From assembly GCA_038087015.1 (NCBI GenBank), contig JASBNA010000003.1, positions 2,294,001 to 2,358,000 on the forward strand: 64,000 nucleotides of DNA, in the 5' to 3' direction. Every line of letters starts with the position of its first letter. Position 1 is the first letter of the stretch. Source of the DNA: Cerrena zonata (lineage: Eukaryota; Basidiomycota; Agaricomycetes; Polyporales; Cerrenaceae). A program made the position numbers and the translations under genes. Below, one piece after another: positions 33,902-44,588 of the stretch. Below the pieces are notes generated by a model. That model saw only the letters and a program-made list of their open reading frames with translations, was not told where the DNA came from and did not search any database.

Positions 33902-35368
33902 CTAGATTCTCATTCCACCAAGTTTGCCAGCCAATCCTCCTACACTAACGGGGGCGACGCTCGCGACGTCCCAAACAACCAATTTTCCATCAACACCACT
34001 CGTACTGACCTTGTTCACCGCTCCGATCTGCCCTTCGTACAATCTCACCTCCGTGATCGTATTCTGGTGTACAGTGAACAACTCGCTTTCTCCGGATCCA
34101 GAACCTCCCAACGTACTTCCACCAGATGGGGACACGGGTGATCCGGGCATAGAGGAGAGACCCCTCGTATCGGCGTTTCGGAAAGTGTTAAAAGCAGCAC
34201 TGTTAAGTCGTCCAACAGGAGAGACTCCACTTCCAACGCCCTTCCCTGCACCGGAACCGGACAATCCGCTGTGTTTGTGGTCATCCAAACTACCAGCCAA
34301 CTCCCAACCTTGTTCTCCACCTCTGAAAACGAATGGTTCACAGTCGTGGCCTGCGGCAATCATTTCATCTTCCCGAGTCCAGATCAGGGTGACAAGAGGT
34401 AAGACACTGAGTTTGATGGTGTGTACCGCGGTTGGACCGTGTTGGGGATAGGCAATGCTGATGGAGGAATCATGGGAGGCGAATGCGAGAGCGTCGCCTG
34501 AGGGAGAGAAGGCCACAGAATGTACCCAACCTCCTGCGTGGGAGGCGTATTCTGCACAAATGGTATTGAAGGGCAGCTTTTCACCCCAGACAGTTGGGGA
34601 AGGACTATTAGTAACAAGAGGTTTATTAGCACGGACAGGAAACCCATGTAGATAATAAAAGTATTCGTACCGTTTGTCGACGTCTTTGATGTAAGCACTC
34701 AATACTCTCGCCTTCATGTCAGCACTTCCGGCAGCGAGCAGTACATTATTTGGATGCCAATCCAAGCTCAACACCGTACTTCTGATAGGCTTCTTCAATA
34801 ACCTACTGACCCACCAGTCTCCCTCGGGATCAAACGAACAGATGGCGATCGCCCTGGCTCCACTCGCGACGGCAAATTTATCTTCATTAGGAGACCAGCG
34901 GACGAAGGTAGCAGCACGATTGATACGAAGTAAGACGAGGGTAGGTTTCCAGGAGGTTTGGCCAGTAGTAGGATCCACAGTAGGGTTCCAGACATAGGCA
35001 TTTCGATCTTGAGCCGAGGTTACGATACGGTTGGTGTTGGGGGCCCAGTCGATTGAGGTGATGAGCTTGTCATGCTGTCAAAAGTATCCTTAATCGATGT
35101 GCAATATGTGTAAAATATCACGAATTGTACTTACCTCAGCCAAAGTCTCGCCCGCAGCCCATTCAGCACCTTGGCGGTGGAAGATGGTAACATCATTCGA
35201 ATTCAAGCTTACGGCGACCTCTGTATATACGTCAGAAAGACATATCAGTTTCCTCTCATTGTGGTCGTTGTATGCGCGTAAGGGTGAAGCTAACTTACGA
35301 CTGCGATCTGCATTGAATGCATGGGACGTAACAGGGATCTGAGCGAGTGGGAAGACCTGGGGAGCCAT
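33902..35368 (-). CDS. ARC40: Arp2/3 complex subunit 1 (ARPC1, WD40 protein)
   Basis: WD-repeat subunit of the actin-nucleating Arp2/3 complex at cortical actin patches. ATG at 35368: MAPQVFPLAQIPVTSHAFN. Then VAVSLNSNDVTIFHRQG, HDKLITSIDWAPNTNRIVT, DRNAYVWNP, RINRAATFVRWSPNEDKFAV, LSLDWHPNNVLLAAGSADMK and PSPTVWGEKLPFN, all diagnostic for ARPC1. A Ser/Gly-rich insert (GKGVGSGVSPVG, GSTLGGSGSGE) comes before the last blade, VDGKLVVWDV; this ARPC1 insert is longer and lower in complexity than usual. End at 33902. The intron at 34605-34670 is 66 nt long without a stop, so its retention would add 22 in-frame residues. Confidence 0.93.
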
Positions 35369-35950
35369 GGTTGCAATTGTTTGATTATTATAGAGTCTGG
35401 TGTGCAGAGGACTCTAGCAGTCTACTACTACACAGATACGCAATGCGAATTAGAGAGAACAAGGTCGAGAATTGGGAGCTGCGACCCGCCTTCGAGCTTC
35501 AAGCTAATCAGATCGGATCAGTTCGCCAGGGTACGTCATCGGTTCAGTTGAGTTTGAAATACAGTGACTGCAGGGTGCAACTCGACTCTTCAACGCTTCA
35601 TTTCAACCAGGATCTCTCGCTCAGCTTGCCGGAATTAATGCATGACCTCCATATGACTTTGAGTGTTTGTTACAGACGAAAGTCATAACCTAGCCTCCTG
35701 TACAGACCTCGCAAGAGACCGAGTCGTCCCTTTTAGTATCAATTGACACGAACCTACTCTGACATCAGCTCGAGTCACATTCCGTGTCGGAGAAGCAATG
35801 CGTTAAGCAGTTATAGCAAGTTGTGCAACGTTTGCTGTACCATGTGAGTCACATCTCGAAATTCTTGTAGCCCAAGCGCGCGAGTTCATCTATAATAAAA
35901 GTGCAGAGACGTGCAAGAGGCTCCGGTCATTCGCCGTACCATCTGACAGT
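35369..35950. promoter_or_regulatory. Divergent intergenic region between ARPC1 and an acetyltransferase gene
   Basis: About 580 bases with no gene. A TATAATAAAA stretch near 35891, about 50 bases before the plus-strand ATG, is a plausible core promoter. Confidence 0.35.
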
Positions 35951-37149
35951 ATGTCAGGCCTTCGCATTGTGAATTGGACAAATCACGACGAGTTTGTCAA
36001 GGCTACTTCAGGCTATGATGACTCTTGGATGAACTTTGCCATTGGTGCTCTCCTTGACAGCTTGGATCCAGGCCAGGTGAAGAGCCAAGCACGATGGGGT
36101 CCTGCAGAGAGAACTCTCGTAGGATTGTATAGAGGCGACCAATTATTGTTCGTCTACCTGGGCTTCATGATAATTGAAACTCACACTCAATTCTCAACAG
36201 GATGACGCTAACAAAAATAGCTAAAGACTTCTCATGGGTACTTTCCAGACCGCTGGGTGCCGTCATTGATCCCACTGAAGCCTCTACTATCTGTGACGCC
36301 CTTGCACAATCACTCCCTGCTATACTCTCAACGTCAACTCCCCCGTCTGCACCAGACTTGCTTAAATTAGACAAATTGATAGGCCCAAGGACGTTGGTGG
36401 ACGACTTCCTTACTTCCTGGTCCAATCATGTTACTTCACTCAACATTCCCAAACCCGAACACCCCGATACTCCACTCAAGTTAGAACTGCTAGACCCACC
36501 CTACTTCTACTCAGAGGTGTCCTACGCGACACTTGACACTATACCCCCTGCTTCTTCCCAATTCTCTTCGGAGAAATACAGTATTCTGAATCCCGCCGAT
36601 GAAGAAGAAGCAGCGAGACTTGCTCCGCTTTACGTCGAGTTCACCGCTCATTCGCCTTCGCATGCGACCTTAGAAGAAGCTATTCTTGTCATGAAGGATG
36701 CTATCAAAGGAAGACGTTTATGGTACTGTCTATACAACGAGCTACTTGAAAACGAACATTCAAATCCAAATCCGTCCTCGGAAATTGCTGGATATGTAAT
36801 GGTAGGCAGGGAAACACCACGCACCATCGCTATCCGAAACGTCTTCGTCTCCTCTTCTCATCGGCGGAAGGGTATCGCTGAAGCTCTCGTTCGAGCGGTG
36901 ACGAGGTACTATCTCGGGGCAGAACCTCTCGACCTCGCTGTGAATGACGTCGTATTGGACAAAAAGACGAAGAAAGAGGAGATCTGCTTGAATGTGGCTG
37001 ACGAAAGCGCGAGAAGGTTGTATATTAGGTGCGGGTTTTTGTTAGAAGATGGTGCGCGGGATCCTAAGTCCGGAAGAGAGGGTTCATACGCCAGTATTTG
37101 GAGGGGTTTGAAGGTGGTCGAACCGGGTGTTGAGAAGGTGGTCGAGTAG
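35951..37149 (+). CDS. GNAT-type N-acetyltransferase, copy 1
   Basis: ATG at 35951 (MSGLRIVNWTNHDEFVKATS). One intron near 36149-36201 (donor GTTCGT, acceptor CAACAG) joins RGDQLL to MTLTKIAKDFSW. The C-terminal third has the GNAT core: PRTIAIRNVFVSSSHRRKGIAE, where RRKGIA is the acetyl-CoA pyrophosphate loop, then ALVRAVTRYYLG, EICLNVADESARRLYIRCGF and a final EGSYASIWRG. The N-terminal half is conserved among the three local copies but has no family I recognise. The substrate is unknown; the fold suggests small-molecule or protein N-acetylation in the cytosol. Confidence 0.8.
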
Positions 37150-38062
37150 CTCCAAAGAGGGGTAGTCAATGAACCGGAATCGGAGAGGAAGCGCACGTTG
37201 TAGGTGTGTTCTCATGGTATACTAGTTTATGTAGAGGCTAAAAGTGCAATAGTGTTATAATAGGGAATAGCTGGCGGTCGCGACCGGAATAGGTATTATG
37301 GTGAGTTTCCTATGTCAACGACCTTTCAAGACTATATCTCAAATTGAGTATCAGTTCATAGGTTAATATAGGACACAAATGTCAGCATGTTCTTGTAAGC
37401 ACCCGGGGTATGTCTTGCGGAAATGAAGAGGGACCATAACAGAACATCACTGCGAATACATCAAACCATAGAACCTTCGTGAACTGTCGATCAAGAAAGG
37501 GACAAGAAACCTCAAATCATCCAACCAGTGACCTCAGAATCGTCGAAATGTCGGTTATGACGAGTACTCTGAACACCATCAGCAACCTTCGTCCTGACCA
37601 AATCCAGGTCCCAGAAAAGAAGAGATCCCCGACAAATAGCCTTACGAACATATGTCCATGGCAAGCATGACATGACATGGACCACGCGTCCGGGTACAAC
37701 ATGCAAACTTATGTTACTCCAGACCATATGACCTTCTCCACACTGTTCTAATTAATTTTGACTGCTGATCCCAATTTAGTACGAGCTCTTATTCGCCGAC
37801 GATTTACCCCACACATTTCAATCTTCTTCGAATACGATATTTTTCGAACGGGCTTATTGAGATCATCGACCGGTCCCGTCACATTTCCTTCGGTGTAGAG
37901 CATGTCGACCCAATACAATGTTTCCAACGCCTCGGGTAGTGCCTTCTCTCCCTCCTGCCGATGTTTTGCCCACAGAGCTTAAATACCCTCAGCATAACTG
38001 CCTCGAGTTCCTCAGCGATTTCTAAAGCTCCCCACAGGTTCCTGTCCATAGGTCTACTAACC
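37150..38062. other. Intergenic, no gene seen
   Basis: About 900 bases between the acetyltransferase and the CE1 esterase. Short frames only; none with exon-like borders. Confidence 0.4.
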
Positions 38063-39507
38063 ATGTTCTCGTTTAAGATCTTCACCGCCTTGGTGTTGGC
38101 TGCCACCGTCAACTATGTGCAAGCCCTCTCAAGCACACTTCAACAACTCACCAACTTTGGAACCAACCCAACTAATGTTGGAATGTTCTACTACCGCCCC
38201 ACCAAACTTGCGAACCCTCCACCTCTCATCGTAGCTATGCACTACTGTTCCGGAACTGCCCAGGCTTACTTCCAAGGCACTTCCCTCGCTCAACTTGCCG
38301 ACCAACACGGTTTCATCGTCCTTTACCCTAACGCACCCACTGCTGGTGGTTGCTGGGATGTCCACACCGACGCTACTCTCACTCACAACGCAGGAGGTGA
38401 TTCCCTTGGTATCGTCTCCGCCGTCCGTTTCGCCATCGCTAATTGGGGTGTCGACGCTGCAAACGTCTTCGCTACCGGTACTTCCTCTGGCGCCATGATG
38501 ACCAACGTCCTCATGGGTGCTTACCCTGATGTCTTCAAAGCCGGATCTCTTTACTCTGGTGTACCATACGCGTGTTTCCAGGGCCCTAACGCATGGAACA
38601 GCCAATGCTCGCAGGGTCAGTTGATCTTGACCCCTCAACAGTGGGTGAGTACTTTGAGTATTCTATTCGAAGGCCTTTAAGGTCTTTCCTTCTCCTTTTG
38701 AATTTGGAACAACGGAATGCAATGCTAACATCGCTTTTACGTACAGGGAGACCGCGTCCGTAATGGTTATCCCGGATTCACCGGCACTCGTCCAAAGGTC
38801 CAATTCTGGCACGGTACCATGTGCGTTATTGCGTTCGTTTCCTTCATCTTATCTGTTATTTACCTTTCTCTCAACCTCGAAGTGATACCACGCTTTACCC
38901 ACAAAATTTCTGGGAGGAAATTAAGCAATGGACCAACGTCTTCGGCGTATCCCAGACTCCTTCTACCAACTTGAGTGGCAACCCTCTCCCTAACTACTCT
39001 CGTGCTTCTTTCGGTGACAACGTCCAAGGAATCCTTGCTCAAGGTGTCGGCCACACCGGTCAGTTTTCAAGCATTCCTTGTTAACTATTGACGCTGACCA
39101 TTTGGCTGTTTATTAGTCCCTGAACGTGAGACTGACACTCTGGAGTGGTTCGGTTTGTCCAACCTTCAACCCGGTCAAGGTGTTCCTTCTCAAGCTCCTC
39201 CGTCTGGCCCGACTACTGCTCCTGCCACTACCGTACCACCCACCGTTGCCCCTCCTACCTCCACTGCACCCCCATCTAACGGTCCTGCTGCTGCACACTG
39301 GGCTCAATGTGGTGGTAAGTATCAGACCACGATGTTTCCCATATGATACTGATGATTTGTCTATCAGGAACTGGCTGGACCGGTCCTACTACTTGTGTCA
39401 GTCCATTCGTCTGCACGCCTGTTTCTCCTCCTTTCTATTCACAGGTATGTTCGCACGTTGACTAAATCTGATAACAACCACTCATTTCGTCCCAATAGTG
39501 TCTGTGA
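38063..39507 (+). CDS. Secreted CE1 esterase (acetyl xylan/feruloyl esterase type) with C-terminal CBM1
   Basis: Removes acetyl or feruloyl groups from xylan outside the cell. ATG at 38063 begins a clear signal peptide, FKIFTALVLAATVNYVQA; an upstream in-frame Met at 37961 would bury it, so it is rejected. The catalytic domain has PPPLIVAMHYCSGTAQAYF, GFIVLYPNAPTAGGCWDV, the nucleophile elbow ATGTSSGAMM (GxSxG), LYSGVPYACF and QGVGHT with the likely catalytic His. A Pro/Thr/Ser linker (APPTSTAPPSNGPAAA) leads to a CBM1: HWAQCGG, TGWTGPTTCVSPFVC and YSQCL. At least five introns, one inside the CBM1 after CGG, and a last tiny exon for CL at 39499-39507. Confidence 0.9.
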
Positions 39508-39701
39508 GTTCTTTGCGACTCGGGAGTTATTGAGCAAGGACGTCAGAGTACATTAATTAAGCTGTGTGTAGCAATTTTGTGTTATAGTCGCCTAGCGAAC
39601 AGCAAAAAATACATCAGTATTGTATATCCCATGGTGGTTCGAATATTGAATAAACTTGCACTTGGGTCAGATCAAGGTGAATCATAACGTCCTCTTGACG
39701 A

Positions 39702-40140
39702 TTATCGCCCCATGACGGTTATGTCTGCTGTAACGTCGGGGTACTCGGTCGCTTCGTCCGCGACTGGTTGTTCATTAATGACAGCCCAGACAGATGCCTT
39801 GAACTGAGAATTGGGTAAAGATAAATATTATTATGGAGCAGGGGATTCGAGTCATGGTAAGTTGGCATTACCAGTGTGAGTACCAAACCCATCTTCATCT
39901 CTAGCGATCTAAGCTGCTTGAGGAGATTCTCATCCGGAGCTTCGCTCAATCTACGCGTCTCAACTACCAGCTATCGTACTCGAGGTAAGTAGCTATTCTG
40001 AGTGAGATTTGGGTACAAACCTCCTTGATATTTTGCGCCAACTTTGCATACTGTCCGAGAACTTCTGCTTCTAGTTCCGAGAGGTTCGGGTGACCTTCGT
40101 AAGGATTGATATCGAGCACAGAGTCATCCTGATCAGACAT
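39702..40140 (-). CDS. DAD3: DASH complex subunit Dad3
   Basis: Kinetochore microtubule-coupling DASH/Dam1 ring subunit, a fungal-specific mitotic protein. Three exons with consistent phase 0: 40021-40140, 39872-39970 and 39702-39803, giving 106 residues. Recognisable family blocks: DINPYEGHPNLSELEAEVLG, QYAKLAQNIKE, RRLSEAPDENLLKQLRSLE, KKMGLVLTL-like KMGLVLTL, and FKASVWAVIN. The C-terminal tail EYPDVTADITVMGR is longer than in yeast. The ATG at 40140 is chosen because exon 1 then has exactly 40 codons and the usual short acidic start. A dyad of MluI boxes lies about 130 bp upstream, fitting cell-cycle control. Confidence 0.92.
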
Positions 40141-40268
40141 ATCAAATTGTCGTATTTCAAGAGGGATGCTCTGGTCGTTCCGGGTGAGATGTTAACTTGT
40201 GATGCGATGTCTAGCAAGGACTTGCGGCCGAGGACTCTTTCAAGTTGCAACCTACGCGACATGATGAA

Positions 40269-40286
40269 ACGCGTTACGTCACGCGT
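40269..40286. promoter_or_regulatory. Paired MluI cell-cycle boxes upstream of DAD3
   Basis: ACGCGTTACGTCACGCGT: two ACGCGT hexamers around a TACGTCA core, a near-palindrome, 129 bp upstream of the DAD3 ATG. ACGCGT is the MCB site bound by the MBF factor at G1/S in ascomycete yeasts. The central TGACGTAA (other strand) also resembles a bZIP site. A second identical copy lies at 42251-42268. Confidence 0.55.
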
Positions 40287-40780
40287 CGAAATTCTCAGAC
40301 TTGGCAAGCGTGATGTCCCTCTAAGCTTTCCTCCATCTGTGTATTTACCTTGAAGTGGTAAACCTGTTCCCATTCTTTTCAAGTAACACAACTCTCTCCC
40401 CTCAGATGGGTGTAGGTGGGACAATCGTGATCTATACACCACACAGTCACAAGGAACGTCAACTCCACCTGACAACTTCTGAGAACAAGTAAGAAAAAAG
40501 CTTCACAAAGCCAGTATTTTAATTGTACTTATATCCTCTTGCTTCAGTCAAAAGGAAGGGAATTCTAAATATCGCTTAATCAATTCGAGGCAGAGGTAGG
40601 TTATACTAAACTGCACTAACCTGAATAAACCGGACCATGTCACTCACTTATTGATGTAATCTCGTGGATGCCATTGATGATATAGAATTGAATAAGATGT
40701 CATCAGCCTCCACCTGGTTGTATGCAGTGTGTCGTGACTCATTGTGTCCGCAGCTACCAGACGCGCAGACTACAATGTGG

Positions 40781-40786
40781 TATAAA
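40781..40786 (+). promoter_or_regulatory. TATA box of acetyltransferase copy 2
   Basis: TATAAA 66 bases before the ATG at 40852, a normal spacing for a fungal core promoter. Confidence 0.5.
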
Positions 40787-40851
40787 TGCCCCGTTTTATG
40801 GGTGAATGGGGGCTTATTTTCTTCTCGCGGGCTTAACAGGCTTTATTGACG

Positions 40852-41976
40852 ATGTCCACATTCCGTGTAGCCGAACTTACCCCCGATGCATTTGTCGATG
40901 CTATCACTGAGCAAGATAGTACTTGGACCAATTGGACTCTAGGTACTCTCTTGGACAGTCGTACTCTGGATGAACAGGGAGACTTTAGGTGGCTGCCAAA
41001 GGAAAGATTCCTGACTGGTGTGTTCAAAGACAACGAGCTTATGTATGTCCCTCGTCCATACTCTCTCAACACTTACGAAATAATCTGGTCTTCAAGCATA
41101 ATTCTGGTCAAAATAGAGGGAGATTTCACATGGATCATCGCCCATCCACGACACGTATCCTTATCCAAAAATGATACCGAGCACGGGCTTGCAACCCTCG
41201 CAACCTCTTTCCCTTCTATCCTCGCCCAAGAAGCGACCATTACTCCAATCATATTATCGAAGTTTGATATAGTTATGGGCCCAGCCTCCTTGGTTGAGCC
41301 ATTCGTCCGCGCCTGGATATCCCACGTCGCTTCACGCTACGATATCCACTTGAAATTATCCGATTACAATCTAGGTCTTGAAGTTTCATATGCGACCTTG
41401 AATACGATTCCATCCCCTTCATCTGCCTTCTCGCCAGAGAATCACGAGATTCACAGAGCGAGAGAGGAGCATATACAGGAGATAGTCCCTCTTTACAAGA
41501 AATTCAGGGAGGAGGCGACGAATTCAACAGCATCAGACGAAGAAGCTCTACAGTTTCTGAGGCAAGCGCTGGATTCTAAGCATCTTTGGTTTGTTTATTA
41601 CAAAGACGCGGACTATAAAAACGTACCCAGGACGGTCTCTGGCTTCCTATCGCTTGGTAGAGAAACACCTCGCACCATCGCGATCCGGAATGTGTTTGTA
41701 TCTCCTACCCTCAGGAAGAAGGGAATAGCCGAAGCATTTGTTCGTGCAATTACAAGGTTTTATCTCGGTGCTAAGCCACCTGGACTCGACTTGGAGGGGA
41801 CAGAACTTATTCATCCGAAGGACGAAATCTGCCTGAACGTTAACAATCCCAGTGCGAAGAGGTTATATATTCGTTGTGGGTTCCAGTTTGGAGGTGACCA
41901 GATGGACTCTGTAACAGGAAAGCAGAGGTGGCATCCTACTCCAGTATTCGGGGTTGAAGTAGCCGAAAAACAGTAG
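40852..41976 (+). CDS. GNAT-type N-acetyltransferase, copy 2
   Basis: ATG at 40852 (MSTFRVAELTPDAFVDAITE). A 54-nt intron (GTATGTCC to CTTCAAG, near 41043-41096) has no stop and a length divisible by three; comparison with copies 1 and 3 shows it is an intron, joining ELI to IILVKIEGDFTW. The GNAT core is LGRETPRTIAIRNVFVS with LRKKGIAEAFVRA as the acetyl-CoA loop, then FYLGAKPPG, HPKDEICLNVNNPSAKRL and YIRCGFQFGG. Closest to copy 3; copy 1 is more distant. Role as for copy 1. Confidence 0.82.
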   Translation: MSTFRVAELTPDAFVDAITEQDSTWTNWTLGTLLDSRTLDEQGDFRWLPKERFLTGVFKDNELMYVPRPYSLNTYEIIWSSSIILVKIEGDFTWIIAHPRHVSLSKNDTEHGLATLATSFPSILAQEATITPIILSKFDIVMGPASLVEPFVRAWISHVASRYDIHLKLSDYNLGLEVSYATLNTIPSPSSAFSPENHEIHRAREEHIQEIVPLYKKFREEATNSTASDEEALQFLRQALDSKHLWFVYYKDADYKNVPRTVSGFLSLGRETPRTIAIRNVFVSPTLRKKGIAEAFVRAITRFYLGAKPPGLDLEGTELIHPKDEICLNVNNPSAKRLYIRCGFQFGGDQMDSVTGKQRWHPTPVFGVEVAEKQ

Positions 41977-43211
41977 AAATATTTATCTCATACGGTTTCG
42001 GAGTCACGTTGGATGGACGTCAAATTACGCGCAACTAGGTATGGAGAGGAAGGGAATGTGCAGTTTTAATAATGGCTCAAAGGAGATTATGTATCATTTC
42101 TCTCTTTCTCTCTCTCTCGCTTCATTCTGCTATTCCACAGACTTCGCTTTCTTTTCGACCGATCGACTTAGGAGCACTTGTCACAACGCGATGTCTGGCA
42201 AGGACTCTTTTGGGTCAGTACTTGAAAAGTCACACACACCACATAATGAAACGCGTTACGTCACGCGTAGTCTGTGACTTTACATGATGTTAACCCCATG
42301 CTTAACCTGAATTCGACGCTTCCGTCGGACAGACAAGAGAACGGTTTGTGAAAGGGAGGTAAGAGCATCTACCCAAATATCTCTACTCTTATGGTGATGC
42401 CATCTTAGTATACTTACAACCTACTTCCAGTGGATGAGGATTACCAGGATGACTTTCTCTGCCACTGAACATTATGAAGAAACCTTTGCTTGTATACTGC
42501 AATACGATAGGTCATTTTGGTCCCCTCGAAGCAATGCAACTCTTTCTGTCTCCTCCGGTTCCAAAAATGCCAGACTATGAACGACGTGGACTCATTTCAG
42601 CTCGTCCGGAGACACGTCAAGAGCGGCAGATAGCTTAACGGCGCAGCTGCGAACATTATCGAGATCTCGACTATACTTTGTATAGACGGAGGCCATTTAC
42701 GCTCATGTCTCAAGAAATACTTGGTATACAAATCAAAACAGCTCGACCCGGTGTCCAGAACGGTTCACCAGATTTCAGTGTATGCTATTGTCTCACCAAA
42801 TGCAAGAATACAGAACGCAGCAACAACGGAAACAAAGTCCTTACGCCTTGGGGATATTTTCAGTAGATTTGGTCTACCAGTCAAATTTTCAATGGGCATC
42901 GGAATGAATACTGTCTCTCATGACCTTCTAGACGCCATGCAATAAGGTGGAGGACTTACGACTGCGTTGACGAAAATTTCAGCAATGGTGCCAATGATCT
43001 CTCACTCGTCTCTCACTCATTTATGTCATCCCATGAAGGTCGCTGATGGCTGTCATGAGGAGGCCGCCGCTGCCTGGTCAGTATATGTGCCGTGATTCTG
43101 ATCAAAGATGAGTCATTATGCTCGGAGCCCCCAGACGCACAAACAGCAATGTTCATAGAGGCTCGAATTCGAAATCCCATTCCTCCTCCCACAGACTTTG
43201 TAGCAATAACG
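41977..43211. other. Intergenic with a duplicated DAD3-promoter-like piece and a tiny open frame
   Basis: About 1.2 kb. Near 42188-42268 it repeats elements seen upstream of DAD3: CGATGTCT(A/G)GCAAGGACT and the ATGAAACGCGTTACGTCACG block. A minus-strand 34-codon frame at 42592-42696 (MASVYTKYSRDLDNVRSCAV, then KLSAALDVSPDELK) looks like coding sequence but has no visible partner exons, and may be a gene relic. A (CT)n tract lies near 42095-42120. Confidence 0.45.
42251..42268. repeat. Second copy of the ACGCGT-dyad block
   Basis: ACGCGTTACGTCACGCGT, identical to 40269-40286 and preceded in both by ATGAAACGCG-type sequence. No gene start sits just downstream on either strand, so it is probably a duplicated promoter fragment. 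Confidence 0.7.
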
Positions 43212-44336
43212 ATGTCGTGTAGCCCAATTTACCCCCGATACCTTCGTCGATGTCACTCGCGAGCACGATAGCACTTGGACCAATTTTGTTCTAGGTTCTC
43301 TTTTGGACAGCCGCATTCCAGATGAGAAGGGGAACCCTGTCTGGGTGCCAAAAGAAAGATCTCTGACTGGTGTATTCAAAGACGATGAGCTTATGTATGT
43401 CACCCGCCCATATTTTGTGTGATGTTTCAAAGCTCACGCCGTTCATCCAGCCTACTTCTCTCCAAGATAGAGGGAGATTTCACTTGCAATATCACTCATC
43501 CACGACACATATCCTTATCCATAGATGATCTCGAGCAGGGCTTTACAGCCCTCTCAAACTCCCTCCCTTCCATCCTTTCTCAAAAAGCAGCTATCACTCC
43601 AGCCATATTATCGAAGCTCGACAAAGTTATGGGTCCAGCCTCCCTGGCCGAGCCATTTGTCCGTAGTTGGGTATCCTACATCAATGCAAACTACAGTGCC
43701 CGCATGAAAGCAGTCGATCGTCACTTCTCCCCCGATATCTCATATGCGACGTTGGCTACGATTCCACCTCCCTCGTCCACCTTCTCATCAGAGAAATATG
43801 ACATTCGCAGAGCTACAGAGGAGAATATTGAGGAGTTGACACCTCTTTACAGAGATTTTAGTCGAGAGGTGTGGCATCCGAATCATGTTGTGGCAGTTGA
43901 AGTCGCTGTCAAGGCTTTGCGGCAAGCAACGGGTAGGAAGCAGCTTTGGTTTGCTTACCACAACCACCCAGATCAACAGGATGGATCCAAAACGGCTGCA
44001 GGATTCCTGTTGCTCGGAAGGGAAACACCTCGCACCATCGCCATCCGGAATATGTTTATATCTCCTGCGTTTCGGAGGAAGGGCATTGCAGAAGCACTTG
44101 TTCGCGCAGCCACAAGGTTTTATCTCGGTGCGAAGCCACTTGGGTTCGACTTACAGGAACCAGGGTCTATTCATCCGAAGGACGAAATCTGCCTAAACGT
44201 TAACGATCCCGGCGCAAAGCGATTGTATATTCGTTGTGGGTTTCAGTTTGAAGGTGAACACGTAGATGCTGTATCAAAGAAGAAGAAATGGTATTCCACT
44301 GCAACCTTCGAGGTTGAGCCAATCGATAAAGAGTAG
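43212..44336 (+). pseudogene. GNAT-type N-acetyltransferase, copy 3, without an in-frame start
   Basis: Near-complete paralogue of copy 2: VAQFTPDTFVDVTREHDSTW, VPKERSLTGVFKDDEL, an intron (GTATGTCACC to CATCCAG), KIEGDFTCNITHPRHISLS, the GNAT loop FRRKGIAEALVRAATR, and DEICLNVNDPGAKRLYIRCG, to the stop at 44336. Against copy 2, eight bases are missing just after the start codon (ATGTC joins directly to GTGTAGCC), putting the ATG at 43212 out of frame; a TAA lies upstream in the coding frame. A shorter protein could start at the ATG at 43419 inside the intron, keeping the GNAT core. Treated as 5'-damaged; residual function is possible. Confidence 0.65.
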
Positions 44337-44588
44337 ACAGACAGAGTTCGTATAATTCGGAATTGTAGGCACGCCGGATGTACAGAAAAAAGAACTTTTT
44401 TGATTGATCAATGTAGGAAGCTACAATGTAACTTGACTACACTAGCCTCTCCACATTCGAGACGAGACTTTTTATCAACAACCGAAGTTTGATGATAAAT
44501 TGTTAGGATACGAAATATACGAAAACGGTGTCAGTTTCTTTCACATCAACATATTAATCCCCCAGGTCCTGCCACATTTGACAATGAC

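Noticed and set aside
37961..38062. Upstream in-frame start for the CE1 esterase
   Set aside because: It would place 34 residues before a clear signal peptide, so the ATG at 38063 is preferred.
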